Position numbers and translations under genes: made by a program. From the NCBI RefSeq assembly GCF_000003605.2, contig NW_003140214.1, forward strand, positions 1-47,878: DNA of 47,878 bases, in the 5' to 3' direction. The stretch comes from Saccoglossus kowalevskii (Eukaryota; Hemichordata; Enteropneusta; Harrimaniidae). The notes below the pieces were generated by a model that saw nothing but the letters and a program-made list of their open reading frames with translations, made no database searches and was not told the origin of the DNA. This document shows positions 11,580 to 25,289 of this stretch, piece by piece; within the stretch, counting starts at the first letter, position 1; each line of letters opens with the position of its first letter.

Positions 11580-13980
11580 ACGACAATGCTTGATGTGTTA
11601 AGTGTTCTGGTGAAGTGAGCAACTTGAAATTGCTTGATGTGTTAAGTGTTCTGGTGAAGTGAGCAACTCGACATTGCTTGATGTGTTATCTAGTGAAATG
11701 AGCAACTCGACATTGCTTGATGTGTTAAGTGTTCTGGTGAAGTGAGCAACTCGACATTGCTTGATGTGTTAAGTGTTCTGGTGAAGTGAGCAACTCGACA
11801 TTGCTTGATGTGTTAAGTGTTCTGGTGAAGTGAGCAACTCGACATTGCTTGATGTGTAATCTAGTGAAATGAGTAACTCGACATTGCTTGATGTGTTAAG
11901 TGTTCTGGTGAAGTGAGCAACTCGACATTGCTTGATGTGTTAAGTGTTCTGGTGAAGTGAGCAACTCGACATTGCTTTATGTGTTAAGTGTTCTGGTGAA
12001 GTGAGCAACTCGACATTGCTTGATGTGTTAAGCGTTCTGGTGAAGTTAGCAACTCGACATTGCTTTATGTGTTAAGTGTTCTGGTGAAGTTAGCAACTCG
12101 ACATTGCTTGATGTGTTAAGTGTTCTGGTGAAGTAAGCAACTCGACATTGCTTGATGTGTTAAGTGTTCTGGTGAAGTGAGCAACTCGACAATGCTTGAT
12201 GTGTTAAGTGTTCTGGTGAAGTGGGCAACTCGACATTGCTTGATGTGTTAAGTGTTCTGGTGAAGTTTGCAACTCGACATTGCTTGATGTGTTAAGTGTT
12301 CTGGTGAAGTGAGCAACTCGACAATGCTTGATGTGTTAAGTGTTCTGGTGAAGTGAGCAACTCGACATTGCTTGATGTGTTAAGTGTTCTGGTGAAGTGA
12401 GCAACTCGACATTGCTTGATGTGTTATCTAGTGAAGTGAGCAACTCGACATTGCTTGATGTGTTAAGTGTTCTGGTGAAGTGAGCAACTCGACATTGATT
12501 GATGTATTAAGTGTTCTGGTGAAGTGAGCAACTTGACAATGCTTGATGTGTTAAGTGTTCTGGTGAAGTGAGCAACTCGACATTGCTTGATGTGTTAAGT
12601 GTTCTGGTGAAGTGAGCAACACGACAATGCTTGATGTGTTAAGTGTTCTGGTGAAGTGAGCAACTTGAAATTGCTTGATGTGTTAAGTGTTCTGGTGAAG
12701 TGAGCAACTCGACATTGCTTGATGTGTTATCTAGTGAAATTAGCAACTCGACATTGCTTGATGTGTTAAGTGTTCTGGTGAAGTGAGCAACTCGACATTG
12801 CTTGATGTGTTAAGTGTTCTGGTGAAGTGAGCAACTCGACAATGCTTGATGTGTTAAGTGTTCTTGTGAAGTGAGCAACTCGACATTGCTTGATGTGTTA
12901 AGTGTTCTGGTGAAGTTAGCAACTCGACATTGCTTTATGTGTTAAGTGTTCTGGTGAATTGAGCAACTCGACATTGCTTGATGTGTTAAGCGTTCTGGTG
13001 AAGTTAGCAACTCGACATTGCATTATGTGTTAAGTGTTCTGGTGAAGTAAGCAACTCGACATTGCTTGATGTGTTAAGTGTTCTGGTGAAGTGAGCAACT
13101 CGACAATGCTTGATGTGTTAAGTGTTCTGGTGAAGTGGGCAACTCGACATTGCTTGATGTGTTAAGTGTTCTGGTGAAGTGAGCAACTCGACAATGCTTG
13201 ATGTGTTAAGTGTTCTGGTGAAGTGGGCAACTCGACATTGCTTGATGTGTTAAGTGTTCTGGTGAAGTTAGCAACTCGACATTGCTTGATGTGTTAAGTG
13301 TTCCGGTGAAGTGAGCAACTCGACATTGCTTTATGTGTTAAGTGTTCTGGTGAATTGAGCAACTCGACATTGCTTGATGTGTTAAGCGTTCTGGTGAAGT
13401 TAGCAACTCGACATTGCTTTATGTGTTAAGTGTTCTGGTGAAAGTAAGCAACTCGACATTGCTTGATGTGTTAAGTGTTCTGGTGAAGTGAGCAACTCGA
13501 CAATGCTTGATGTGTTAAGTGTTCTGGTGAAGTGGGCAACTCGACATTGCTTGATGTGTTAAGTGTTCTGGTGAAGTGAGCAACTCGACAATGCTTGATG
13601 TGTTAAGTGTTCTGGTGAAGTGGGCAACTCGACATTGCTTGATGTGTTAAGTGTTCTGGTGAAGTTAGCAACTCGACATTGCTTGATGTGTTAAGTGTTC
13701 TGGTGAAGTGAGCAACTCGACATTGCTTGATGTGTTAAGTGTTCTGGTGAAGTGAGCAACTCGACATTGCTTGATGTGTTATCTAGTGAAATGAGCAACT
13801 CGACATTGCTTGATGTGTTAAGTATTCTGGTGAAGTGAGCAACTCAACATTGCTTTATGTGTTTAGTGTTCTGGTGATGTGAGCAACTCGACATTTCTTG
13901 ATGTGTTAAGTATTCTGGTGAAGTGAGCAACTCGACATTGCTTGATGTGTTAAGTGTTCTGGTGAAGTGAGCAACTCGAC

Positions 13981-14420
13981 ATTGCTTGAAGTGTTAAGTA
14001 TTCTGGTGAAGTGAGCAACTCGACATTGCTTGATGTGTTAAGTGTTCTGGTGAAGTGAGCAACTCAACATTGCTTGTTGTGTTAAGTGTTCTGGTGACGT
14101 GAGCAACTGGACATTGCTTGATGTGTTAAGTATTCTGGTGAAGTGAGCAACTCGACATTGCTTGATGTGTTAAGTGTTCTGGTGAAGTGATCAACTCGAC
14201 ATTGCTTGATGTGTTAAGTGTTCTGGTGAAGTGAGCAACTCGACATTGCTTGATGTGTTAAGTGTTCTGGTGAAGTGAGCAACTCAACATTGCTTTATGT
14301 GTTAAGTGTTCTGGTGAAGTGAGCAACTCGACATTGCTTGATGTGTTAAGTGTTCTGGTGAAGTGAGCAACTCGACATTGCTTGATGTATTAAGTATTCT
14401 GGTGAAGTGAGCAACTCGAC
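13981..14420 (+). repeat. Duplicated block D10, copy 1
   Basis: Rare variants in order are CTTGAAGTG with GTATTCTGG, AACTCAACATTGCTTGTTG (about 14060-14080), AACTGGACATTG, GTGATCAACTCG (about 14188) and AACTCAACATTGCTTTATG. The same order occurs at about 29855-30340, offset 15917 in the core, with one extra standard monomer near its left end there. Downstream, GACAGTCCTTG (14507) and GGTGTAGTGAG (14711) recur together near 29546 and 29793 and near 33851 and 34074. Confidence 0.8.
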
Positions 14421-14977
14421 ATTGCTTGATGTGTTAAGTGTTCTGGTGAAGTGAGCAACTCAACATTGCTTTATGTGTTAAGTGTTCTGGTGAAGTGAGC
14501 AACTCGACAGTCCTTGATGTGTTAAGTGTTCTGGTGAAGTGAGCAACTCGACATTGCTTGATGTGTTATGTATTCTGGTGAAGTGAGCAACTCGACATTG
14601 CTTTATGTGTTAAGTGTTCTGGTGAAGTGAACAACTCGACATTACTTGATGTGTTAAGTGTTCTGGTGAAGTGAGCAACTCGACATTGCTTGATGTGTTA
14701 AGTATTCTGGTGTAGTGAGCAACTCGACAATGCTTGATGTGTTAAGTGTTCTGGTGAAGTGAGCAACTCGACATTGCTTGATGTGTTAAGTGTTCTGGTG
14801 AAGCGAGCAACTCGACATTGCTTGATGTGTTATCTAGTGAAGTGAGCAACTCGACATTGCTTGATGTGTTAAGTGTTCTGGTGAAGTGAGCAACTCGACA
14901 TTGCTTGATGTGTTAAGTGTTCTGGTAAAGTTAGCAACTCGACATTGCTTTATGTGTTAAGTGTTCTGGTGAAGTGA

Positions 14978-15638
14978 GCAACTCGACATTGCTTGATGTG
15001 TTAAGTGTTCTGGTGAAGTTAGCAACTCGACATTGCTTGATGTGTTAAGTGTTCTGGTGAAGTGAGCAACTCGACATTGCTTGATGTGTTAAGTGTTCTG
15101 GTGAAGTGAGCAACTCGACATTGCTTGATGTGTTAAGTGTTCTGGTGAAGTGAGCAACTCGACATTGCTTGATGTGTTAAGTATTCTGGTGAAGTGAGCA
15201 ACTCGACATTGCTTGAAGTGTTAAGTGTTCTGGTGAAGTGAGCAACTCGACATTGCTTGATGTGTTAAGTGTTCTGGTGAAGTGAGCAACTCGACATTGC
15301 TTGATGTACTAAGTGTTCTGGTGAAGTGAGCAACTCGGCATTGCTTGATGTGTTAAGTTTTCTGGTGAAGTGAGCAACTCGACATTGCTTGATGTGTTAA
15401 GTGTTCTGGTGAAGTGAGCAACTCGACAATGCTTGATGTGTTAAGTGTTCTGGTGAAGTGAGCAACTCGACATTGCTTGATGTGTTAAGTGTTCTGGTGA
15501 AGTGAGCAACTCGACATTGCTTGATGTGTTATCTAGTGAAGTGAGCAACTCGACATTGCTTGATGTGTTAAGTGTTCTGGTGAAGTGAGCAACTCGACAT
15601 TGATTGATGTATTAAGTGTTCTGGTGAAGTGAGCAACT
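14978..15638 (+). repeat. Duplicated block D2, copy 1 (identical 661 bp)
   Basis: This stretch is identical, base by base as far as read, to 20618-21278 at an offset of 5640 bp. It includes GTATTCTGG, CTTGAAGTG, GTACTAAG, AACTCGGCATTG, GTTTTCTGG, a short unit and ACATTGATTG. Mismatches define both ends: 14977 A against G, and 15639 C against T. The right end falls inside cassette A. A shorter relative lies at about 8462-8874 (offset 6539), where it runs into a diverged island. Confidence 0.92.
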
Positions 15639-16011
15639 CGACATTGCTTGATGTGTTAAGTGTTCTGGTGAAGTGAGCAACACGACAATGCTTGATGTGT
15701 TAAGTGTTCTGGTGAAGTGAGCAACTTGACATTGCTTGATGTGTTAAGTGTTCTGGTGAAGTGAGCAACTCGACATTGCTTGATGTGTTATCTAGTGAAA
15801 TGAGCAACTCGACATTGCTTGATGTGTTAAGTGTTCTGGTGAAGTGAGCAACTCGACATTGCTTGATGTGTTAAGTGTTCTGTTGAAGTGAGCAACTCGA
15901 CAATGCTTGATGTGTTAAGTGTTCTGGTGAAGTGAGCAACTCGACATTGCTTGATGTGTTAAGTGTTCTGGTGAAGTTAGCAACTCGACATTGCTTTATG
16001 TGTTAAGTGTT

Positions 16012-16662
16012 CTGGTGAAGTGAGCAACTCGACATTGCTTGATGTGTTAAGCGTTCTGGTGAAGTTAGCAACTCGACATTGCTTTATGTGTTAAGTGTTC
16101 TGGTGAAGTAAGCAACTCGACATTGCTTGATGTGTTAAGTGTTCTGGTGAAGTGAGCAACTCGACAATGCTTGATGTGTTAAGTGTTCTGGTGAAGTGAG
16201 CAACTCGACATTGCTTGGTGTGTTAAGTGTTCTGGTGAAGTTAACAACTCGACATTGCTTTATGTATTAAGTGTTCTGGTGAAGTGAGCAACTCGACACT
16301 GCTTGATGTGTTAAGTGTTCTGGTGAAGTGAGCAACTCGACATTGCTTGATGTGTTATCTAGTGAAATGAGCAACTCGACATTGCTTGATGTGTTAAGTA
16401 TTCTGGTGAAGTGAGCAACTCAACATTGCTTGATGTGTTAAGTGTTCTGGTGAAGTGAGCAACTCGACATTGCTTGATGTGTTAAGTGTTCTGGTGAAGT
16501 GAGCAACTTGACATTGCTTGATGTGTTAAGTGTTCTGGTGAAGTGAGCAACTCGACATTGCTTGATGTGTTAAGTATTCTGGTGAAGTGAGCAACTCGAC
16601 ATTGCTTGATGTGTTAAGTGTTCTGGTGAAGTGAGCAACTCGGCATTGCTTGATGTGTTAAG
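16012..16662 (+). repeat. Duplicated block D8, copy 2
   Basis: This is copy 2 of the block at 890-1540, with CTTGGTGTG at 16214-16222 and the same following marker order. To its right it continues into GACCTTG and ACAATGCTTGAAGTG monomers that also occur together near 6268 and 31594. Confidence 0.82.
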
Positions 16663-17204
16663 TGTTCTGGTGAAGTGAGCAACTCGACATTGCTTGATGT
16701 GTTAAGTGTTCTGGTGAAGTGAGCAACTCGACCTTGCTTGATGTGTTAAGTGTTCTGGTGAAGTGAGCAACTCGACAATGCTTGAAGTGTTAAGTGTTCT
16801 GGTGAAGTGAGCAACTCGACATTGCTTGATGTGTTAAGTGTTCTGGTGAAGTTAGCAACTCGACATTGCTTTATGTGTTAAGTGTTCTGGTGAAGTGAGC
16901 AACTCGACAATGCTTGAAGTGTTAAGTGTTCTGGTGAAGTGAGCAACTCGACATTGCATGATGTGTTAAGTGTTCTGGTGAAGTGAGCAACTCGACATTG
17001 CTTGATGTGTTAAGCGTTCAGGTGAAGTTAGCAACTCGACATTGCTTTATGTGTTAAGTGTTCTGGTGAAGTAAGCAACTCGACATTGCTTGATGTGTTA
17101 AGTGTTCTGGTGAAGTGAGCAACTCGACAATGCGTGATGTGTTAAGTGTTCTGGTGAAGTGGGCAACTCGACATTGCTTGATGTGTTAAGTGTTCTGGTG
17201 AAGT

Positions 17205-17430
17205 GAGCAATTCAACATTGCTTGATGTGTTAAGTGTTCTGGTGAAGTGAGCAGCTCGACATTGCTTGATGTGTTAAGTGTTCTGGTGAAGTGAGCAGCT
17301 CGACATTGCTTGATGTGATAAGTGTTGTGGTGAAGTGAGCAACTCTACATTGCTTGATGTGATAAATATTCTGGTGAAGTGAGCAACTCTACATTGCTTG
17401 ATGTGTTAAGCGATGTGGTGAAGTTAGCAA
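17205..17430 (+). repeat. Diverged monomer island 2
   Basis: Five consecutive monomers carry AATTCAACATTG, two GAGCAGCTCG, GTGATAAGTGTTGTGG, two AACTCTACATTG, GTGATAAATATTC and TTAAGCGATGTGG. AACTCTAC, GTGATAAG and GATGTGG are shared with island 1, and TGTTGTGG with islands 3 and 4. Confidence 0.83.
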
Positions 17431-20400
17431 CTCGACATTGCTTTATGTGTTAAGTGTTCTGGTGAAGTTAGCAACTCGACATTGCTTGATGTGTTAAGTG
17501 TTCTGGTGAAGTAAGCAACTCGACATTGCTTGATGTGTTAAGTGTTCTGGTGAAGTGAGCAACTCGACAATGCTTGATGTGTTAAGTGTTCTGGTGAAGT
17601 GGGCAACTCGACATTGCTTGATGTGTTAAGTGTTCTGGTGAAGTTTGCAACTCGACATTGCTTGATGTGTTAAGTGTTCTGGTGAAGTGAGCAACTCGAC
17701 ATTGCTTGATGTGTTAAGTGTTCTGGTGAAGTGAGCAACTCGACATTGCTTGATGTGTTAAGTGTTCTGGTGAAGTGAGCAACTCGACATTGCTTGATGT
17801 GTTAAGTATTCTGGTGAAGTGAGCAACTCGACATTGCTTGATGTGTTAAGTGTTCTGGTGAAGTGAGCAACTCGACATTGCTTGATGTATTAAGTGTTCT
17901 GGTGAAGTGAGCAACTCGACATTGCTTGATGTGTTAAGTGTTCTGGTGAAGTGAGCAACTCGACATTGCTTGATGTGTTAAGTGTTCTGGTGAAGTGAGC
18001 AACTCGACATTGCTTGATGTGTTATGTGGTGAAATGAGCAACTCGACATTGCTTGATGTGTTAAGTGTTGTGGTGAAGTGAGCAACTCGACATTGCTTGA
18101 TGTGTTAAGTGTTCTGGTGAAGTGAGCAACTCGACATTGCTTTATGTGTTAAGTGTTCTGGTGAAGTGAGCAACTCGACATTGCTTGATGTGTTAAGTGT
18201 TCTGGTGAAGTTAGCAACTCGACATTGCTTTATGTGTTAAGTGTTCTGGTGAAGTTAGCAACTCGACATTGCTTGATGTGTTAAGTGTTCTGGTGAAGTA
18301 AGCAACTCGACATTGCTTGATGTGTTAAGTGTTCTGGTGAAGTGAGCAACTCGACAATGCTTGATGTGTTAAGTGTTCTGGTGAAGTGGGCAACTCGACA
18401 TTGCTTGATGTGTTAAGTGTTCTGGTGAAGTTAGCAACTCGACATTGCTTGATGTGTTAAGTGTTCTGGTGAAGTGAGCAACTCGACATTGCTTGATGTG
18501 TTAAGTGTTATGGTGAAGTGAGCAACTCGACATTGCTTGATGTGTTAAGTGTTCTGGTGAAGTGAGCAACTCGACATTGCTTGATGTGTTAAGTGTTCTG
18601 GTGAAGTGAGCAACTCGACATTGCTTGATGTGTTAAGTGTTCTGGTGAAGTTAGCAACTCGACATTGCTTTATGTGTTAAGTGTTCTGGTGAAGTGAGCA
18701 ACTCGACATTGCTTGATGTGTTAAGTGTTCTGGTGAAGTGAGCAACTCGACATTGCTTGATGTGTTAAGCGTTCTGGTGAAGTAAGCAACTCGACATTGC
18801 TTGATGTGTTAAGTGTTCTGGTGAAGTGAGCAACTCGACAATGCTTGATATTTAAGTGTTCTGGTGAAGTGGGCAACTCGACATTGCTTGATGTGTTAAG
18901 TGTTCTGGTGAAGTTAGCAACTCGACATTGCTTGATGTGTTAAGTGTTCTGGTGAAGTGAGCAACTCGACATTGCTTGATGTGTTAAGTGTTCTGGTGAA
19001 GTGAGCAACTCGACATTGCTTGATGTGTTAAGTGTTCTGGTGAAATGAGCAACTCGACATTGCTTGATGTGTTAAGTATTCTGGTGAAGTGAGCAACTCG
19101 ACATTGCTTGAAGTGTTAAGTGTTCTGGTGAAGTGAGCAACTCGACATTGCTTGATGTGTTAAGTGTTCTGGTGAAGTGAGCAACTCGACATTGCTTGAT
19201 GTATTAAGTGTTCTGGTGAAGTGAGCAACTCGGCATTGCTTGATGTGTTAAGTTTTCTGGTGAAGTGAGCAACTCGACATTGCTTGATGTGTTAAGTGTT
19301 CTGGTGAAGTGAGCAACTCGACAATGCTTGATGTGTTAAGTGTTCTGGTGAAGTGAGCAACTCGACATTGCTTGATGTGTTAAGTGTTCTGGTGAAGTGA
19401 GCAACTCGACATTGCTTGATGTGTTATCTAGTGAAGTGAGCAACTCGACATTGCTTGATGTGTTAAGTGTTCTGGTGCAGTGAGCAACTCGACATTGATT
19501 GATGTATTAAGTGTTCTGGTGAAGTGAGCAACTTGATAATGCTTGATGTGTTAAGTGTTCTGGTGAAGTGAGCAACTCGACATTGCTTGATGTGTTAAGT
19601 GTTCTGGTGAAGTGAGCAACACGACAATGCTTGATGTGTTAAGTGTTCTGGTGAAGTGAGCAACTCGACATTGCTTGATGTGTTAAGTGTTCTGGTGAAG
19701 GGAGCAACTCGACATTGCTTGATGTATTAAGTGTTCTGGTGAAGTGAGCAACTCGGCATTGCTTGATGTGTTAAGTTTTCTGGTGAAGTGAGCAACTCGA
19801 CATTGCTTGATGTGTTAAGTGTTCTGGTGAAGTGAGCAACTCGACAATGCTTGATGTGTTAAGTGTTCTGGTGAAGTGAGCAACTCGAAATTGCTTGATG
19901 TGTTAAGTGTTCTGGTGAAGTGAGCAACTCGACATTGCTTGATGTGTTATCTAATGAAGTGAGCAACTCGACATTGCTTGATGTGTTAAGTGTTCTGGTG
20001 AAGTGAGCAACTCGACATTGATTGATGTATTAAGTGTTCTGGTGAAGTGAGCAACTCGACAATGTTTGATGTGTTAAGTGTTCTGGTGAAGTGAGCAACT
20101 CGACATTGCTTGATGTGTTAAGTGTTCTGGTGAAGTGAGCAACACGACAATGCTTGATGTGTTAAGTGTTCTGGTGAAATGAGCAACTCGACATTGCTTG
20201 ATGTGTTAAGTGTTCTGGTGAAGTGAGCAACTCGACATTGCTTGATGTGTTATCTAGTGAAATGAGCAACTCGACATTGCTTGATGTGTTAAGTGTTCTG
20301 GTGAAGTGAGCAACTCGACATTGCTTGATGTGTTAAGTGTTCTGGTGAAGTGAGCAACTCGACATTGCTTTATGTGTTAAGTGTTCTGGTGAAGTGAGCA

Positions 20401-20617
20401 ACTCGACATTGCTTGATGTGTTAAGCGCTCTGGTGAAGTTAGCAACTCGACATTGCTTTATGTGTTAAGTGTTCTGGTGAAGTTAGCAACTCGACATTGC
20501 TTGATGTGTTAAGTGTTCTGGTGAAGTAAGCAACTCGACATTGCTTGATGTGTTAAGTGTTCTGGTGAAGTGAGCAACACGACAATGCTTGATGTGTTAA
20601 GTGTTCTGGTGAAGTGG

Positions 20618-21278
20618 GCAACTCGACATTGCTTGATGTGTTAAGTGTTCTGGTGAAGTTAGCAACTCGACATTGCTTGATGTGTTAAGTGTTCTGGTGA
20701 AGTGAGCAACTCGACATTGCTTGATGTGTTAAGTGTTCTGGTGAAGTGAGCAACTCGACATTGCTTGATGTGTTAAGTGTTCTGGTGAAGTGAGCAACTC
20801 GACATTGCTTGATGTGTTAAGTATTCTGGTGAAGTGAGCAACTCGACATTGCTTGAAGTGTTAAGTGTTCTGGTGAAGTGAGCAACTCGACATTGCTTGA
20901 TGTGTTAAGTGTTCTGGTGAAGTGAGCAACTCGACATTGCTTGATGTACTAAGTGTTCTGGTGAAGTGAGCAACTCGGCATTGCTTGATGTGTTAAGTTT
21001 TCTGGTGAAGTGAGCAACTCGACATTGCTTGATGTGTTAAGTGTTCTGGTGAAGTGAGCAACTCGACAATGCTTGATGTGTTAAGTGTTCTGGTGAAGTG
21101 AGCAACTCGACATTGCTTGATGTGTTAAGTGTTCTGGTGAAGTGAGCAACTCGACATTGCTTGATGTGTTATCTAGTGAAGTGAGCAACTCGACATTGCT
21201 TGATGTGTTAAGTGTTCTGGTGAAGTGAGCAACTCGACATTGATTGATGTATTAAGTGTTCTGGTGAAGTGAGCAACT
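20618..21278 (+). repeat. Duplicated block D2, copy 2 (identical 661 bp)
   Basis: This is identical to 14978-15638. To its left it also matches 8349-8461 (offset 12179) through AACACGACAATG and GTGGGCAAC, so it is a mosaic junction joining material seen in two other places. To its right it carries the full 303-bp cassette A, whereas copy 1 carries the 259-bp form. Confidence 0.92.
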
Positions 21279-24200
21279 TGACAATGCTTGATGTGTTAAG
21301 TGTTCTGGTGAAGTGAGCAACTCGACATTGCTTGATGTGTTAAGTGTTCTGGTGAAGTGAGCAACACGACAATGCTTGATGTGTTAAGTGTTCTGGTGAA
21401 GTGAGCAACTTGAAATTGCTTGATGTGTTAAGTGTTCTGGTGAAGTGAGCAACTCGACATTGCTTGATGTGTTATCTAGTGAAATGAGCAACTCGACATT
21501 GCTTGATGTGTTAAGTGTTCTGGTGAAGTGAGCAACTCGACATTGCTTGATGTGTTAAGTGTTCTGGTGAAGTGAGCAACTCGGCATTGCTTGATGTGTT
21601 AAGTGTTCTGGTGAAGTGAGCAACTCGACATTGCTTGATGTGTAATCTAGTGAAATGAGCAACTCGACATTGCTTGATGTGTTAAGTGTTCTGGTGAAGT
21701 GAGCAACTCGACATTGCTTGATGTGTTAAGTGTTCTGGTGAAGTGAGCAACTCGACATTGCTTTATGTGTTAAGTGTTCTGGTGAAGTGAGCAACTCGAC
21801 ATTGCTTGATGTGTTAAGCGTTCTGGTGAAGTTAGCAACTCGACATTGCTTTATGTGTTAAGTGTTCTGGTGAAGTTAGCAACTCGACATTGCTTGATGT
21901 GTTAAGTGTTCTGGTGAAGTAAGCAACTCGACATTGCTTGATGTGTTAAGTGTTCTGGTGAAGTGAGCAACTCGACAATGCTTGATGTGTTAAGTGTTCT
22001 GGTGAAGTGGGCAACTCGACATTGCTTGATGTGTTAAGTGTTCTGGTGAAGTTTTCAACTCGACATTGCTTGATGTGTTATCTAGTGAAATGAGCAACTC
22101 GACATTGCTTGATGTGTTAAGTGTTCTGGTGAAGTGAGCAACTCGACATTGCTTGATGTGTTAAGTGTTCTGGTGAAGTGAGCAACTCGACATTGCTTTA
22201 TGTGTTAAGTGTTCTGGTGAAGTGAGCAACTCGACATTGCTTGATGTGTTAAGCGTTCTGGTGAAGTTAGCAACTCGACATTGCTTTATGTGTTAAGTGT
22301 TCTGGTGAAGTTAGCAACTCGACATTGCTTGATGTGTTAAGTGTTCTGGTGAAGTAAGCAACTCGACATTGCTTGATGTGTTAAGTGTTCTGGTGAAGTG
22401 AGCAACTCGACAATGCTTGATGTGTTAAGTGTTCTGGTGAAGTGGGCAACTCGACATTGCTTGATGTGTTAAGTGTTCTGGTGAAGTTTGCAACTCGACA
22501 TTGCTTGATGTGTTAAGTGTTCTGGTGAAGTGAGCAACTCGACATTGCTTGATGTGTTAAGTGTTCTGGTGAAGTGAGCAACTCGACATTGCTTGATGTG
22601 TTAAGTGTTCTGGTGAAGTGAGCAACTCGACATTGCTTGATGTGTTAAGTATTCTGGTGAAGTGAGCAACTCGACATTGCTTGATGTGTTAAGTGTTCTG
22701 GTGAAGTGAGCAACTCGACATTGCTTGATGTATTAAGTGTTCTGGTGAAGTGAGCAACTCGGCATTGCTTGATGTGTTAAGTTTTCTGGTGAAGTGAGCA
22801 ACTCGACATTGCTTGATGTGTTAAGTGTTCTGGTGAAGTGAGCAACTCGACAATGCTTGATGTGTTAAGTGTTCTGGTGAAGTGAGCAACTCGACATTGC
22901 TTGATGTGTTAAGTGTTCTGGTGAAGTGAGCAACTCGACATTGCTTGATGTGTTATCTAGTGAAGTGAGCAACTCGACATTGCTTGATGTGTTAAGTGTT
23001 CTGGTGAAGTGAGCAACTCGACATTGATTGATGTATTAAGTGTTCTGGTGAAGTGAGCAACTCGACATTGCTTGATGTGTTAAGTGTTCTGGTGAAGTGA
23101 GCAACACGACAATGCTTGATGTGTTAAGTGTTCTGGTGAAGTGAGCAACTTGACATTGCTTGATGTGTTAAGTGTTCTGGTGAAGTGAGCAACTCGACAT
23201 TGCTTGATGTGTTATCTAGTGAAATGAGCAACTCGACATTGCTTGATGTGTTAAGTGTTCTGGTGAAGTGAGCAACTCGACATTGCTTGATGTGTTAAGT
23301 GTTCTGGTGAAGTGAGCAACTCGACAATGCTTGATGTGTTAAGTGTTCTGGTGAATTGAGCAACTCGACATTGCTTGATGTGTTAAGTGTTCTGGTGAAG
23401 TTAGCAACTCGACATTGCTTTATGTGTTAAGTGTTCTGGTGAAGTGAGCAACTCGACATTGCTTGATGTGTTAAGCGTTCTGGTGAAGTTAGCAACTCGA
23501 CATTGCTTTATGTGTTAAGTGTTCTGGTGAAGTAAGCAACTCGACATTGCTTGATGTGTTAAGTGTTCTGGTGAAGTGAGCAACTCGACAATGCTTGATG
23601 TGTTAAGTGTTCTGGTGAAGTGAGCAACTCGACATTGCTTGGTGTGTTAAGTGTTCTGGTGAAGTTAACAACTCGACATTGCTTTATGTATTAAGTGTTC
23701 TGGTGAAGTGAGCAACTCTACACTGCTTGATGTGTTAAGTGTTCTGGTGAAGTGAGCAACTCGACATTGCTTGATGTGTTATCTAGTGAAAAGAGCAACT
23801 CGACATTGCTTGATGTGTTAAGTATTCTGGTGAAGTGAGCAACTCAACATTGCTTGATGTGTTAAGTGTTCTGGTGAAGTGAGCAACTCGACATTGCTTG
23901 ATGTGTTAAGTGTTCTGGTGAAGTGAGCAACTCGACATTGCTTGATGTGTTAAGTGTTCTGGTGAAGTAAGCAACTCGACATTGCTTGATGTGTTAAGTG
24001 TTCTGGTGAAGTGAGCAACTCGACAATGCTTGATGTGTTAAGTGTTCTGGTGAAGTGGGCAACTCGACATTGCTTGATGTGTTAAGTGTTCTGGTGAAGT
24101 TTTCAACTCGACATTGCTTGATGTGTTATCTAGTGAAATGAGCTACTCGACATTGCTTGATGTGTTAAGTGTTCTGGTGAAGTGAGCAACTCGACATTGC

Positions 24201-24383
24201 TTGATGTGTTAAGTGTTCTGGTGAAGTGAGCAACTCGACATTGCTTTATGTGTTAAGTGTTCTGGTGAAGTGAGCAACTCGACATTGCTTGATGTGTTAA
24301 GCGTTCTGGTGAAGTTAGCAACTCGACATTGCTTTATGTGTTAAGTGTTCTGGTGAAGTTAGCAACTCGACATTGCTTGATGT

Positions 24384-25000
24384 GTTAAGTGTTCTGGTGA
24401 AGTAAGCAACTCGACATTGCTTGATGTGTTAAGTGTTCTGGTGAAGTGAGCAACTCGACAATGCTTGATGTGTTAAGTGTTCTGGTGAAGTGGGCAACTC
24501 GACATTGCTTGATGTGTTATCTAGTGAAATGAGCAACTCGACATTGCTTGATGTGTTAAGTATTCTGGTATCAACTCGACATTGCTTGATGTGTTAAGTG
24601 TTCTGGTGAAGTGAGCAACTCGACAATGCTTGATGTGTTAAGTGTTCTGGTGAAGTGGGCAACTCGACATTGCTTGATGTGTTATCTAGTGAAATGAGCA
24701 ACTCGACATTGCTTGATGTGTTAAGTATTCTGGTGAAGTGAGCAACTCAACATTGCTTGATGTGTTAAGTGTTCTGGTGAAGTGAGCAACTCGACATTGC
24801 TTGATGTGTTAAGTGTTCTGGTGAAGTTAGCAACTCGACATTGCTTGATGTGTTAAGTGTTCTGGTGAAGTAAGCAACTCGACATTGCTTGATGTGTTAA
24901 GTGTTCTGGTGAAGTGAGCAACTCGACAATGCTTGATGTGTTAAGTGTTCTGGTGAAGTGGGCAACTCGACATTGCTTGATGTGTTAAGTGTTCTGGTGA
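24384..25000 (+). repeat. Duplicated block D11 with 38-bp monomer, copy 2
   Basis: This is the second and only other occurrence of the 38-bp TTCTGGTATCAACTCG monomer (24562), again flanked by short units (about 24515 and 24682). Sharing a unique indel makes common descent of the two blocks nearly certain. Confidence 0.83.
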
Positions 25001-25289
25001 AGTTAGCAACTCGACATTGCTTGATGTGTTAAGTGTTCTGGTGAAGTGAGCAACTCGACATTGCTTGATGTGTTAAGTGTTATGGTGAAGTGAGCAACTC
25101 GACATTGCTTGATGTGTTAAGTGTTCTGGTGAAGTGAGCAACTCGACATTGCTTGATGTGTTAAGTGTTCTGGTGAAGTGAGCAACTCGACATTGCTTGA
25201 TGTGTTAAGTGTTCTGGTGAAGTTAGCAACTCGACATTGCTTTATGTGTTAAGTGTTCTGGTGAAGTGAGCAACTCGACATTGCTTGAT

